Positions 15,221 to 24,749 are shown, counted from the stretch's first letter. The stretch: DNA of 64,000 nt from Vampirovibrio chlorellavorus (GCA_001858525.1 LAPX01000007.1:452038-516037), one strand, 5' to 3'. Notes: a model not told the origin generated them from the sequence alone. Made by a program: numbers and translations.

Positions 15221-16837
15221 CTACTCTTTGCTATTGAGGATCTTATTTTTATGCCACACCACACTATAAAGGTCGTGACGGCGATCCTTCAGGTTCATCA
15301 CCGTGCCAGAATGGCGGGCCCGATAAATATATTCCAGTCGCAAATCGGCAAAAGCCACGGTTTCCACGTTGGGGGTGGTGTCGGCGGCAATGCCATCGCG
15401 GGCAAAGTAGAAATCGCACGGGGTTAAAATGCAGCTTTGGGCGTACTGAATGTCCATGTTGTGCACCCGGGGCAGGTTGCCCACATTGCCGGACATGGCC
15501 ACATAACACTGGTTCTCAATCGCTCTGGCCTGGGCGGAATAACGAACCCGCAAATACCCTTGGCGCTCATCGGTACAGAATGGCACAAACAAAATGTTGG
15601 CCCCTTGATCGATCAAGTGCCGGGCCAGTTCCGGGAATTCACAGTCATAACAAATCAAAACGCCAATCGGGCCGCAATCGGTCTGAATGACGCTCAGGTT
15701 GTCGCCACCCTCAATGTTCCACCAATACCGCTCATTGGGCGTAGGATGAATCTTGGGTTGCTCGTGAATGGAACCATCTCGCAAGCACACAAAAGTCACG
15801 TTCTGGATTGATCCATCCTTCATTTTAGTGGGATGCGAACCGGCAATGATATTAATGTTGTACTTAATGGCCAGACGCAGGAACATTTCCTTGATTCTCT
15901 CGGTATATTCCGTCAGCCGATCAATGGACTTATCCGGCGGAATGGGCTCATTCTCAATGGAGAGCAACTGCAAGGTAAACAACTCCGGGAACACCACAAA
16001 ATCCGAGCGGTAATCCGAGACCACGTCCACAAAGTAGGTCACGATCTGCTCAAACTCTTCAAAAGAATGAATGCGTCGTTGCTCGTATTGCACCGTAGCC
16101 ACCCGCACCGATTCCGGCAATCGCCCGGCATTGGTGCGTGATTTCCCCTCTGGTTCTGGTGCTTCCGGATTCCGCCAAATCATATGGGTGGCCGTGCCCA
16201 TGGACTCCTTGTCACTGGGCAGGTAATCGGGCAGAATTCCCATAATCTCAAAGCCCTGGCGCAACTGAAAGCTGGTGGTAGGATCGTTGATTTTACGGTC
16301 TTTGACCTGCTCAATATATTGCTCCACCGTACCCACCTGCTTCAGCCGTTTCTTCAGCAGCGGCATACGCCCACCAAAGACAATGCCCTTCAGGCGATAG
16401 TACCGGCATAATTTTTTGCGCTCGCTGTACAAGCGCTCCCCAATGCGCAAGCCCCGATAATCAGGATCAACGAAGATTTCCATGCCATAAAGATAATCCC
16501 CCGTGGCCAAGTGGGTAGAGCCGTAGCCGCCGCCCGTAATTTGACGCCAGGTGTGAGCGGCCATAGCCACTTGCTCTGACACCCGAATGGTGGCGCAATA
16601 GCCCACGATTTTAGAATCGTAAACGGCCACAAACTGCCCTTCCGGATAATTGTTCAGCTGGCCTCTCAAAATATCCAGGGAGTAAGGCGGAATATCGGGA
16701 TACACTTTCTCAGACAACAGTTGAATTTCAACCAAGTCGGCTGGGGTAGCGTTACGGATGACCAGTTTGGCTTTGGTGGCTTTGTTTTTCATAGGAAGAG
16801 ATTTACCAATCGGTTGGGGATTAAAAAATCTTAGCAT
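15221..16837 (-). CDS. GNAT acetyltransferase-nitrilase fusion protein
   Basis: This two-domain cytoplasmic enzyme has a GNAT N-acetyltransferase domain at the N-terminus (VIRNATPADLVEI, then DPDYRGLRIGERLYSERKK as the acetyl-CoA loop). A carbon-nitrogen hydrolase domain covers the last 270 residues. The nitrilase triad is visible: Glu in VVFPELF, Lys in HEQPKIHPTPNERYW and Cys in GVLICYDCEFPE. This fusion is widespread in bacteria, but its substrate is not established; an amide or N-acyl compound is expected. The ATG at 16837 was chosen because the longest frame starts with TTG at 16864; ATG 16792, just before the GNAT domain, is also possible. It is a single gene divergent from korA. Confidence 0.88.
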   Translation of the reverse strand: MLRFFNPQPIGKSLPMKNKATKAKLVIRNATPADLVEIQLLSEKVYPDIPPYSLDILRGQLNNYPEGQFVAVYDSKIVGYCATIRVSEQVAMAAHTWRQITGGGYGSTHLATGDYLYGMEIFVDPDYRGLRIGERLYSERKKLCRYYRLKGIVFGGRMPLLKKRLKQVGTVEQYIEQVKDRKINDPTTSFQLRQGFEIMGILPDYLPSDKESMGTATHMIWRNPEAPEPEGKSRTNAGRLPESVRVATVQYEQRRIHSFEEFEQIVTYFVDVVSDYRSDFVVFPELFTLQLLSIENEPIPPDKSIDRLTEYTERIKEMFLRLAIKYNINIIAGSHPTKMKDGSIQNVTFVCLRDGSIHEQPKIHPTPNERYWWNIEGGDNLSVIQTDCGPIGVLICYDCEFPELARHLIDQGANILFVPFCTDERQGYLRVRYSAQARAIENQCYVAMSGNVGNLPRVHNMDIQYAQSCILTPCDFYFARDGIAADTTPNVETVAFADLRLEYIYRARHSGTVMNLKDRRHDLYSVVWHKNKILNSKE

Positions 16838-17021
16838 AGTAAACCGGCTTCCCCTAACGACCAATGGCCTTCATCCGTGCTTGCCAACGGCTCTGCTTAA
16901 GAACTCAGCCCTATTCAGCGCCCTCATCGCTGAAAAGTCTCGATATTCCATTCACTTTACCGGCTGACCTTCTGACCCGAACGGCCCTCTCAAACCTTGG
17001 ACAAACGCTTGTGTAAAATCC

Positions 17022-17050
17022 TTAACGCACTTTTTGGTTTCTGCTAGAAT
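17022..17050 (+). promoter_or_regulatory. sigma70-type promoter for korAB
   Basis: TTAACG (-35, 17022-17027), a 17-base spacer and TAGAAT (-10, 17045-17050) give a good vegetative promoter. Transcription would start near 17057, leaving a leader of about 160 bases before the korA ATG at 17217. No known riboswitch was recognised in the leader. Confidence 0.6.
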
Positions 17051-17216
17051 ATGCACACTTTGGAACCGGTGCGCCCAGCATTTGCTGAATTCAACGATTC
17101 CAAAGACCTCGGCAACGTCCAGTTTGGTACCTGGCCTGGGTTTGCATACCAAGTCAACTTCAGGCAGGCTCTCCAAACCCTCAGGAATAGTCAAGACAAA
17201 GAAAGAGCAATACAAG

Positions 17217-19064
17217 ATGAACCGCACGCATGATTTATGCTGGATGATCGGCGGCCCACAAGGTACAGGGGTTGACTCCTCAGCCACCCTGTTTGCCCGC
17301 TCCTGCGCTGTAGCCGGCTACTGGATTTACGGTCGCCGTGAATACCACTCCAACATCAAAGGTGAGCATAGTTACTTCCAGGTTCGGGTTAAAAACGAAC
17401 CGGTCTATAGCCACACCGATCCCGTCAACCTGTTGGCCACTTTTGAGAATTCAACCGCCCAATTGCACGCCTTTGAAATCGTGGACGATGGCGCTTTCAT
17501 CTATGACCCCAAAGTCACCGATCCCACCAAACTGGATTTAAAACCCGGCGTATTGCTGTTCCCCATTCCGTTTGATCAGATTCTGGAAGAGATTGCCCAG
17601 GCCACTGGCAAAACCCAAACCAGCCTGTCCATTATCAAAAACACCGTGGCTGTAGCGGCCTCCATGGCCCTGTGCCAGATTGATATCAGCGCCATTGAAG
17701 AAGCCCTGAACGGTATCTTCACCGGCAGCAAGGCCAAACTGGTTTCGCTGAACATGCAAGCGGCCACCAAGGCTTACGAAATCATGAACAGCAACCCGGA
17801 TACGGCCAAGTTCAACTACGTAATGGAAAAGCCAGCTAACAAGCCCGCCAAAGGCTCTCGTTATATGCTGAACGCTGCCATTGCCACCGGCCTGGCCAAG
17901 CTCAAAGCGGGCTGCCGTCTGCAAACCTACTACTCCATTACCCCGGCTGTGGATGAGTGCATCTACCTGGAAGATCTGTCCGAGTACGGTTTGCCGGTTG
18001 TTCAGTGCGAAGACGAAATCGCCGCCATTAACATGGCCATCGGTGGTGGTACCACTGGCGTTCGTGCCTCCACTTCCACCTCCGGCCCCGGTATGGACCT
18101 GATGACCGAAGGCCTCGGCTGGGCGGGCATCAACGAAGTGCCTGTGGTTATGTTCAACTACATGCGGGGCGGCCCCTCCACCGGTTTGCCCACCCGTCAT
18201 GAGCAAACCGACATGCTGGCTTGCTTGTTCAGCGGCCACGGCGAGTACCCCAAAATCGTGATGTGCCCCGGCGATGCCAAAGAGCAGTTCTTTGACACCT
18301 TCAAAGCCTTCAACTACGCCGATCGGTACCAAACCCCCGTTACCTTCATCAGCGACAAGCTTTTGGCCAACAACACCGTGTGCTTCCCCAAATTCGATGA
18401 CAGCAACCTGAAAGTCGATTTGGGTGTTATGGCCGGTAAAGACGCCAAATTTGATGAAAACAACATTGAAGCGGCCTTGCAAAAGTTCCCCCGCTTCAAA
18501 ATCACCGAAGACGGCATCTCCCCTCGCGCCTTGCCCGGTATGCCCGGCCACATCTACTGGATGACCGGTGACGAGCACTGCGAATACGGCCACATTACCG
18601 AAGAGCCGGAAATCCGGATTCCCATGCAGGAAAAACGGATGAAGAAGCTGGATCTGGCGGCCAAGGAAATCCTGCCGGAAGACCAACTGGTGGTTCACGG
18701 GGCTAGCAACGCACCGATTACCATCGTCAGCTGGGGTTCCACCAAAGGCGTGATTCTGGACGCCATCAAAGTGCTGAAAGAAAAGCACAACCTGGATGTC
18801 AACTTCATTCAGATCCGCCTGTTGAGCCCATTCCCGGTGGAAGCCTTCAAAAAAGCCATGGCCAACGTAAAACGGGCCGTGGTGGTGGAAAGCAGCTTCG
18901 GCGGCCAAATCACCCAGTTGATCACCATGCGTACCGGCATCCAGATTGAGCACGAAGTGCTGAAATGGAGCGGTCGTCCGATCTCTGAAACCGAACTGGT
19001 TGCCGCCATTCAAGAAATTAACGAGAAACAGTCCAGAAAGGTGGTATTGTCCTATGGTCTCTAG
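17217..19064 (+). CDS. korA: 2-oxoacid:ferredoxin oxidoreductase, fused gamma-alpha subunit
   Basis: With korB this forms a ferredoxin-dependent oxidoreductase that decarboxylates a 2-oxoacid to an acyl-CoA and reduced ferredoxin. The N-terminal gamma domain begins with the typical WMIGGPQGTGVDSSA nucleotide-type loop and contains GRREYHSNIKGEHSY. The alpha (pyrimidine-binding) domain follows, with GGTTGVRASTSTSGPGMDLM and RGGPSTGLPTRHEQTD, and then a C-terminal domain II. The 615-residue length matches the fused KorA type. The start at 17217 (MNRTHDLCW) was chosen because the fold begins there; the frame upstream is non-homologous. It overlaps korB by 11 bases. The substrate (2-oxoglutarate or pyruvate) cannot be fixed by eye; the fused layout is commonest for 2-oxoglutarate enzymes. 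Confidence 0.88.
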   Translation: MNRTHDLCWMIGGPQGTGVDSSATLFARSCAVAGYWIYGRREYHSNIKGEHSYFQVRVKNEPVYSHTDPVNLLATFENSTAQLHAFEIVDDGAFIYDPKVTDPTKLDLKPGVLLFPIPFDQILEEIAQATGKTQTSLSIIKNTVAVAASMALCQIDISAIEEALNGIFTGSKAKLVSLNMQAATKAYEIMNSNPDTAKFNYVMEKPANKPAKGSRYMLNAAIATGLAKLKAGCRLQTYYSITPAVDECIYLEDLSEYGLPVVQCEDEIAAINMAIGGGTTGVRASTSTSGPGMDLMTEGLGWAGINEVPVVMFNYMRGGPSTGLPTRHEQTDMLACLFSGHGEYPKIVMCPGDAKEQFFDTFKAFNYADRYQTPVTFISDKLLANNTVCFPKFDDSNLKVDLGVMAGKDAKFDENNIEAALQKFPRFKITEDGISPRALPGMPGHIYWMTGDEHCEYGHITEEPEIRIPMQEKRMKKLDLAAKEILPEDQLVVHGASNAPITIVSWGSTKGVILDAIKVLKEKHNLDVNFIQIRLLSPFPVEAFKKAMANVKRAVVVESSFGGQITQLITMRTGIQIEHEVLKWSGRPISETELVAAIQEINEKQSRKVVLSYGL

Positions 19065-20043
19065 TCCCACCCCCTTAAAAACGCCGCTGAAAGGCACTCA
19101 GCTCAAAAGCGACGTCCATTCCGAATGGTGCCCCGGTTGCGGCGACTTCGGGATTACCAACTCCATTCAGCAAGCCATCGCTGGTCTGGGCATGAAACCC
19201 TGGGAAACCTTCATCGTCTCCGGTGTCGGTTGCTCCGGTAAAGTGCCTCACTACATCCACACCTACGGCATGCACACCTTGCACGGTCGCTCGCTGGCTT
19301 TTGCCCAGGGCGCCAAGCTGGCCAACCCCAACCTGCACATCATCGCCGCTGGTGGTGACGGTGACGGCTACGGGATTGGTGCGGGTCACTTTGTCCACGC
19401 CGGTCGCCGGAACATGGACATGACCTATGTGGTGTTCAACAACGAAGTGTACGGTTTGACCAAAGGGCAGGCCTCCCCCACGTTGGCCCAGGGGGCTCAA
19501 CCCAAATCCCTGGCCCTGCCCAACCCAACCACCGCCATCAACCCGGTGACTTTGGCTTTGGCTTGCGGTTACACCTTCATTGCCCGTAGTTACGCCTTCG
19601 ATGCCAAGCATTTGAAGGAAACCATCATGAAAGCCATCCAGCACAAAGGGATGGCGCTGATTGACGTACTCCAGCCTTGCCCCACCTACAACAACATCCA
19701 CACGAAAGATTATTTCGCTGAGATGGTGGATGTGGGCGGCAGCCAAGTGCCTCGGGTTTACTACCTGGAGAACGAAGGCTACGATGGCCGGGTGCAAAAC
19801 CCCAACGACATCAATGAAGTCAACGCCAAACAGGCCCAATGCTTCGAGCAGGCCCACAAGGTGGAAGACCGAGTCGCTCTGGGTGTTTACTACCAGATTG
19901 AACGCCCCACGTTCCAGGATATTCTGCAAAAGAATATTCCCCTGCTGAACGAGTTCACCCCGGTAGAACTGCCCTACTACGACCCCAAGACCATGATCGC
20001 CAACACCGATCTGTCCAAAGCGGCCGCCGAATTCACCATTTAA
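19054..20043 (+). CDS. korB: 2-oxoacid:ferredoxin oxidoreductase, beta subunit
   Basis: This is the thiamine-pyrophosphate and [4Fe-4S] subunit, about 329 residues long. Cluster cysteines are in WCPGCGDFG, VGCSGKVP and LQPCPTYN. The TPP/Mg motif is GGDGDGYGIGAGH followed by VVFNNEVYGLTKGQ. The ATG at 19054 (MVSSPTPL) has AAGGTGG upstream and overlaps the end of korA by 11 bases, so the subunits are coupled. The C-terminal segment carries the usual VEDRVALGVYYQIERPTF. It ends in a strong terminator. Oxygen-sensitive ferredoxin chemistry beside a B12 ribonucleotide reductase suggests life at low oxygen. Confidence 0.92.
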   Translation: MVSSPTPLKTPLKGTQLKSDVHSEWCPGCGDFGITNSIQQAIAGLGMKPWETFIVSGVGCSGKVPHYIHTYGMHTLHGRSLAFAQGAKLANPNLHIIAAGGDGDGYGIGAGHFVHAGRRNMDMTYVVFNNEVYGLTKGQASPTLAQGAQPKSLALPNPTTAINPVTLALACGYTFIARSYAFDAKHLKETIMKAIQHKGMALIDVLQPCPTYNNIHTKDYFAEMVDVGGSQVPRVYYLENEGYDGRVQNPNDINEVNAKQAQCFEQAHKVEDRVALGVYYQIERPTFQDILQKNIPLLNEFTPVELPYYDPKTMIANTDLSKAAAEFTI

Positions 20044-20065
20044 TCGGCCGGGTCATTAGCAATCT

Positions 20066-20096
20066 AAAAGCCCCATCGTTTTTCGGTGGGGCTTTT
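20066..20096 (+). terminator. intrinsic terminator of korAB
   Basis: AAAAGCCCCATCG-TTTTT-CGGTGGGGCTTTT is a perfect 13-base stem with a T-run on the 3' side, 22 bases after the korB stop. Confidence 0.9.
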
Positions 20097-20218
20097 GCTT
20101 ACTGATATTCTTTGATTGGCAACAAAGACAGTGTTTTCTTTTTGTTTTAAGGTAACTAAAACAGTTTCACACCTTTTTTCCACATCACCTGCCCAGTCAA
20201 ATATAAAAGGAGGCCCCT

Positions 20219-20509
20219 ATGGGACTCAATTGTTCAAAATTCAATGACGCCGACAGTTCAATTAAGCGTCTTTTCAGTGCCAAAGCCCGCCAGGAACATC
20301 GAGCTCAAAAAGAGCGTGTTCAGGAGCGCATTGCGCAAGCCCGTGAAGATTTCAAATCCAGACGTCAGCAAGAAAGTAAATCTGTCAATCTTCTTCTGCA
20401 ACAGATACAGGACGAAGTGCATTTAGAGCAAAGCGTTAAACTGCGAAAGCAATTACCCAACGTTCCTCGGCACGCCGCTACCTTCCCCGGTCCGCAAAGT
20501 AAGTACTAA
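20219..20509 (+). CDS. hypothetical 96-residue charged coiled-coil protein
   Basis: I do not recognise this protein. A strong ribosome binding site (AAAGGAGG) lies just before the ATG, and the frame is flanked by a terminator upstream and by the convergent nrdJ downstream, so the gene is likely real. The peptide opens MGLNCSKFNDADSSIKRLF and is then dominated by Arg, Gln, Glu and Ala in a long helix (about 20-75), probably a coiled coil. The C-terminus is short and Pro-rich. No signal peptide or membrane segment is present. A structural or RNA-binding role would suit the composition, but there is no direct support. Confidence 0.65.
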   Translation: MGLNCSKFNDADSSIKRLFSAKARQEHRAQKERVQERIAQAREDFKSRRQQESKSVNLLLQQIQDEVHLEQSVKLRKQLPNVPRHAATFPGPQSKY

Positions 20510-20519
20510 GCCCCCAAAA

Positions 20520-23279
20520 TCAAGCACAGCCTTGAGAGTGCCCGCAGTTGTGGCAGCGATAGCACGCCCCATCTCGCAGGGTAGCACTGCCACACTGACT
20601 ACACGGTGGGGCCTCTGCCCATAAGTGGGCCAACGGCGAATCAGGGGCACTCGCCCCCGCATCCACCGGAGCACTTTCGGCCAGGGCCAGACGGCTGACA
20701 ATGCGCTGGACTTCCGCACCGCTGGGGGGCACTTGGGCCAATTCAAACTGCCCCAAATACTCCACGCCTAAAATACGAACGATCAAATCCACCAGCGAAC
20801 TGCATTGACGCACATTGGGATGATTGGTCAACCCGGCAGGGCCAAAGGCGGTAAAGGCATAGGCTTCCACAAAACGCGTCAGGGGAACGCCCGCCTGCAA
20901 GGCCAGAGACACCGCATACAACCAGCATTGCAGCAAGGCTTTTACCGTCTCATCGGTGAAGGTACCATCCAGGGTAATGGCGGCCAACCGGTGATCGGGG
21001 AACGTCTGCGCCTGAAGGTGCAAGGTCTGGCCAGCCACAGACACCGTCATAGGTGGCTCGGTCTGTAAAGGGGCTGCCAAGGAAACAGGGGAAGCCGGTT
21101 GAGCGCTGAGGGGTTGAGAAAACTTGCATCCATCCCGGTACAAGGCCACCCCCTTCAGGCCCAAACGCCACGCGGTGACATAAAGCTGCTCAATATCCGC
21201 CACGGTGGCCGAATTGGGCAGATTGACCGTTTTGGAAATGGCCCCCGACAAAAAAGGCTGCGCGGCGGCCATCATGCGGATATGGGCCATGGGAGCGATG
21301 CAGCGTGTGCCTTGCCCGGAGGCCGTAGCGCAATCGAAAATGGCATAATGGGCCTCTTGCAAACCGGGAGCCCCTTCCACCGTGCCGGTCTGATCCACAT
21401 AGGCCACAATGGCCTGTTGTTGGGCGTCCGTGTATCCCAACCCTCGCAAGGCCTGAGCTACCCCATGGTTGACCATCTTCAGGGTGCCGCCCCCAGAGAG
21501 CTTCTTCCACTTAATCAGGGCGAAATCCGGCTCAATGCCAGTGGTGTCGCAATCCATCAGCAAGCCGATGGTGCCAGTGGGGGCCAAAACGGTGGCTTGG
21601 GCATTGCGATACCCGTAGCGCTGCCCCAGAGTGAGCCCCTCATCCCACACCGTCGAAGCTTCCGCCAAGAGGGCTTTGGGGCAATACTCAGGTTGAATGT
21701 CTTTCAAAGCCGCTTGATGCTGCTGTATCACGGCCAACATGCTGTGCTGATTGTCCGCATAAGCACTAAATGCCCCCAAGCGGGCTGCCAATACGGCAGA
21801 GGTGCGATAGGCTTCTCCGGTCATCAGGGCCGTAATGGCCCCGGTGACGGCATAACTATGCGAACTGTCATAGGGTAAGCCCCAGCGCATCAGCAAGGCT
21901 CCCAGATTGGCATAACCCAGCCCCAGCGGTCGATAATCGTGACTGTTTTGGGCAATGCGGCTGGTAGGGTAGGAGGCCAGATCCACCAGCAGTTCCTGCG
22001 CGGTGAAAAAGACCCGGCAAGCCTGCCGAAACGCCTGAGTGTCCAACTGCCCATCCGGTTGCACAAACTTCAGCAAATTCAGCGAGGCCAAATTGCAGGC
22101 CGTATCATCCAGAAAATGAAACTCCGAGCAGGGGTTGGAACCCCGAATCCGCCCACCGGTCGGGCAAGTGTGCCAATCGTTGATGACATCATCAAACTGC
22201 ACCCCCGGATCAGCACAGGCCCAGGCACATTCGGCAATTTGCCGCATCAAATCTCTGGCCTGAAAAGTCTCAAAGACCTCCCCCGTGGTGCGCAGAGTGG
22301 TTTGCCAAGGCTCATCATTCAGATACGCCTGCATAAAGCGGTTGTTCAAACGCACCGAATTGTTAGAATTCTGCCCAGCCACGGTCTGATAGGCTTCCCC
22401 GTTAAAGTCCCCCGAGTATCCAGCCTGAATGAGGGCTTGGACTTTCAGCTCTTCCTTGCGCTTCCAGTGAATAAAATCCACAATTTCGGGGTGATCCATA
22501 TCCAGACAAACCATTTTGGCCGCCCGTCGTGTGGTGCCCCCGGACTTGGTGGCCCCCGCCCCCCGATCCAGCACCTCCAGGAAAGACAACAATCCCGAGG
22601 AGTACCCGCCGCCGGAGAGCTTTTCCTGCTTGCCCCGAATGCGAGAGAAGTTGGTCCCCGTGCCAGAACCGTATTTGAACAGCCGGGCCTCCGTTTTCAT
22701 CAGCTCAAACAGGCCCATCAGGTCATCGTCTACCGATTGAATAAAGCAGGCCGAGCATTGGGGATACTGGTATGCATTGCCCGTCGTTTCAATCTGTTGG
22801 GTTTGCGGATTCCAAAACCAACTGCCTCCGCTGCCTTCAATGCCATACTGATGCCACAACCCGCAGTTAAACCACACTGGGGAGTTAAAGGCCCCCATCT
22901 GGTGCAGCAATAAATGGGTCAGCTCCCCTTCAAAAATCTCAGCATCCTCAGAGCTGGCAAACACACCGACCGCTAATCCCTGTTGGCGAAGGGTGGCGGT
23001 AATGCGATTCAAGACCTGCTTCAGGCTGGTTTCACTGCCCGAGCCCGGCACCCCCAGCTTGCGGAAGTACTTGGAGGCCAGAATATCGGTGGCCAACTGG
23101 GACCACTCGGTAGGGACTTCCACACCCTTCATCTCAAAAACCACTTCCCCCGTGGGGCTGGTAATACGGGCATCCCGGCGCTCAAAGGTCACCGCATCAA
23201 AGGGATGCAGGCCCTCCTGGGTAAAAAATCGCTGGAAGCGCAACCCCTGTTCCGGGTTGTGGCTGGGGCCAGACGCCAT
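20520..23279 (-). CDS. nrdJ: adenosylcobalamin-dependent (class II) ribonucleotide reductase
   Basis: This is the class II enzyme that makes deoxyribonucleotides using a B12-generated thiyl radical, independent of oxygen. Family signatures are YKFGSGTG-type loop FKYGSGTGTNFSRIRG, the TTRRAAKM segment, and the active-site N-x-C-x-E motif in GSNPCSEFHF. The substrate-side Cys lies in YPQCSACF. A TSCPD-type domain and a zinc-finger-like tail (CSQCG ... CYRCHNCGHSQGC) close the protein. The start at 23279 (MASGPSHNPEQGL) was chosen over the frame's 23381 because AAGGAG precedes it. The 919-residue length is normal. It lies downstream of the flagellar export operon in the same direction, 141 bases after fliR, probably with its own promoter. 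No NrdR box was seen. Confidence 0.93.
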   Translation of the reverse strand: MASGPSHNPEQGLRFQRFFTQEGLHPFDAVTFERRDARITSPTGEVVFEMKGVEVPTEWSQLATDILASKYFRKLGVPGSGSETSLKQVLNRITATLRQQGLAVGVFASSEDAEIFEGELTHLLLHQMGAFNSPVWFNCGLWHQYGIEGSGGSWFWNPQTQQIETTGNAYQYPQCSACFIQSVDDDLMGLFELMKTEARLFKYGSGTGTNFSRIRGKQEKLSGGGYSSGLLSFLEVLDRGAGATKSGGTTRRAAKMVCLDMDHPEIVDFIHWKRKEELKVQALIQAGYSGDFNGEAYQTVAGQNSNNSVRLNNRFMQAYLNDEPWQTTLRTTGEVFETFQARDLMRQIAECAWACADPGVQFDDVINDWHTCPTGGRIRGSNPCSEFHFLDDTACNLASLNLLKFVQPDGQLDTQAFRQACRVFFTAQELLVDLASYPTSRIAQNSHDYRPLGLGYANLGALLMRWGLPYDSSHSYAVTGAITALMTGEAYRTSAVLAARLGAFSAYADNQHSMLAVIQQHQAALKDIQPEYCPKALLAEASTVWDEGLTLGQRYGYRNAQATVLAPTGTIGLLMDCDTTGIEPDFALIKWKKLSGGGTLKMVNHGVAQALRGLGYTDAQQQAIVAYVDQTGTVEGAPGLQEAHYAIFDCATASGQGTRCIAPMAHIRMMAAAQPFLSGAISKTVNLPNSATVADIEQLYVTAWRLGLKGVALYRDGCKFSQPLSAQPASPVSLAAPLQTEPPMTVSVAGQTLHLQAQTFPDHRLAAITLDGTFTDETVKALLQCWLYAVSLALQAGVPLTRFVEAYAFTAFGPAGLTNHPNVRQCSSLVDLIVRILGVEYLGQFELAQVPPSGAEVQRIVSRLALAESAPVDAGASAPDSPLAHLWAEAPPCSQCGSATLRDGACYRCHNCGHSQGCA

Positions 23280-23420
23280 ACAAAAGCTCCTTAAACGGAA
23301 ATCAATCCTCACACGCTCTTGATCATACCCTGTGTTGCCGGGCCGAACATCCTCCCAATAATCAGGCGAGTATTCCGGCACAACTTGTTTCTAAAACTGC
23401 TTAGCAGTCAACAAAGGCGC

Positions 23421-24227
23421 TTAAAAAATGCGGGCGTATTCGTTGAGATAGTTGCTCAGGGCTTGTAGAAATACGGTCATGGTCATCAGCATTACGGCGA
23501 TGCCAATGGAAGGCTTCAGGGCAAAGCTGAGCTGAAATACGGGCATCTGCTGAGCGGTTCGGTTCATGATGCCCAGCATGAGATCCACGGCCATGGTCAC
23601 CACCATGATGGGAGAAACCAACTGCACCCCAATCAGAATAATATTGCCGGATAGTGTGACCAGATAGTCCACACTGATGGCTTGAGCAAAGTTATGCTGC
23701 ATGGCATACAGGGGAAAGACCTGAAAACTGCGCTTCAGGGCGCTCAACATCCAGTGAACACCGCCCAGTTCAATGAACAACAGAATGGTGATGTTGTTAA
23801 ACAGAGTCTCTAATAGCATGGCCTGCTTGCCGCTGGCCGGGTCCATAATCATGGCTGAGGACAACCCGATTTGGTTGTTCATGACGTTCCCTGCGGCATA
23901 GGCAGCCTGCAAGATCATATCGGCCATAAAGCCCAGAAAAGCACCCACCACAATATTCAGGACCAACTGAATCAGATAAGAGGGGTAGTCTCCACCGGGG
24001 GAAAGCGGGCCGGTATCCTGATGCGGCGGCACCAGCCAGGCCATGGCCCCCGTAAAGAAAATAGCCGCACTGATTTTGAGCACAATGGGAATGTTCTTAC
24101 GGTTAAAAATCGGTCCAGTAGTGGTAAATGCCAGCATGCGGAAAAACATCAGCAGCACCCCATCGACTACCGGCCCCAACTGGTGGTGGAGCCGACCGAA
24201 GGATTCCAGAGCCGCGTCAAAGTGCAT
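23421..24227 (-). CDS. fliR: flagellar export gate protein FliR
   Basis: This 268-residue polytopic inner-membrane protein belongs to the FliPQR export gate that passes flagellar subunits out of the cell. Typical FliR features are the FRMLAFTTTGPIFNRKNIP start region and the conserved GFMADMILQAAYAAGNVMNNQIGLSSA segment, with about six membrane helices. The ATG at 24227 has AGGA upstream and follows fliQ by nine bases, so it is the last gene of the fliM/N-O-P-Q-R operon. flhB and flhA, which usually follow, are absent here. The end MTVFLQALSNYLNEYARIF is a normal short tail. Confidence 0.92.
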   Translation of the reverse strand: MHFDAALESFGRLHHQLGPVVDGVLLMFFRMLAFTTTGPIFNRKNIPIVLKISAAIFFTGAMAWLVPPHQDTGPLSPGGDYPSYLIQLVLNIVVGAFLGFMADMILQAAYAAGNVMNNQIGLSSAMIMDPASGKQAMLLETLFNNITILLFIELGGVHWMLSALKRSFQVFPLYAMQHNFAQAISVDYLVTLSGNIILIGVQLVSPIMVVTMAVDLMLGIMNRTAQQMPVFQLSFALKPSIGIAVMLMTMTVFLQALSNYLNEYARIF

Positions 24228-24236
24228 ACAAGGGTC

Positions 24237-24749
24237 CTATTGCTTGGCGTCTTTTTGCAATGTCATTTTCTCGGAAATACTGAGAGCGCCCCCTTTGCCC
24301 CGACCTTGCCGAACCTTAAGAGTGGCACCAGCGGCCCCATCACTGTCGGGCATTTCCCACTGGGCGGCAAATTCTTTCAATTTAGCGCTGTTAGAACCTT
24401 CTTTGGCTTGCAATTCAAAAAAATGTTTAGCCCGCAACTGGCCAGGGGTTTGGTGCCGGGTGCTGGGCATGACGAAAATACCGTCCTCTGGCACATCGTT
24501 AAAGGCAATCTGCATGGATTCCCGCACATAGTCCATCATCATGTTCATCATCAAGCCGCCACCCAGCAATAAAATGGCAAAAACACCCACGATTTTGGGC
24601 GCAGCAGCAATGGTTTGTTCTTGTACCTGGGTGACCGCCTGCAAAATACCCACCACCAAGCCAATACCAGCAGCCATCAGCACCGCAGGCAGAGACATTA
24701 ACAGGCTAAGCATCAGCCCACGGCCCAAATGTTCCAGCAATATCTCCAT
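24237..24749 (-). CDS. fliQ: flagellar export gate protein FliQ with an unusual C-terminal extension
   Basis: The first 85 residues match FliQ, with two membrane helices around LPAVLMAAGIGLVVGILQAVTQVQEQTI and PKIVGVFAILLLGGGLMM. Normal FliQ is about 89 residues; this one is 170. The extra 80 or so residues are hydrophilic and charged (RHQTPGQLRAKHFFELQAKEG ... VRQGRGKGGALSISEKMT) with no cysteine or membrane segment. The reading frame is intact and followed by fliR after nine bases, so this is a genuine extension, not a frameshift into neighbouring sequence. Its role is unknown; it may contact the export apparatus or be lineage-specific. Confidence 0.88.
   Translation of the reverse strand: MEILLEHLGRGLMLSLLMSLPAVLMAAGIGLVVGILQAVTQVQEQTIAAAPKIVGVFAILLLGGGLMMNMMMDYVRESMQIAFNDVPEDGIFVMPSTRHQTPGQLRAKHFFELQAKEGSNSAKLKEFAAQWEMPDSDGAAGATLKVRQGRGKGGALSISEKMTLQKDAKQ

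Noticed and set aside
17051..17233. Short forward frame of 60 residues upstream of korA
   Set aside because: Its ATG overlaps the predicted -10 box and would be at or before the transcription start. There is no ribosome binding site and the peptide has no recognisable features.
17538..19929. Long antisense frames opposite korA and korB (519 and 284 residues)
   Set aside because: They mirror strong codon bias in real genes. Their Gly/His/Val-rich composition, lack of motifs and full overlap with clear metabolic genes mark them as shadows.
23280..23381. N-terminal extension of nrdJ starting at GTG 23381
   Set aside because: The extension lacks a ribosome binding site and is not in the family. 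ATG 23279 has AAGGAG at good spacing.
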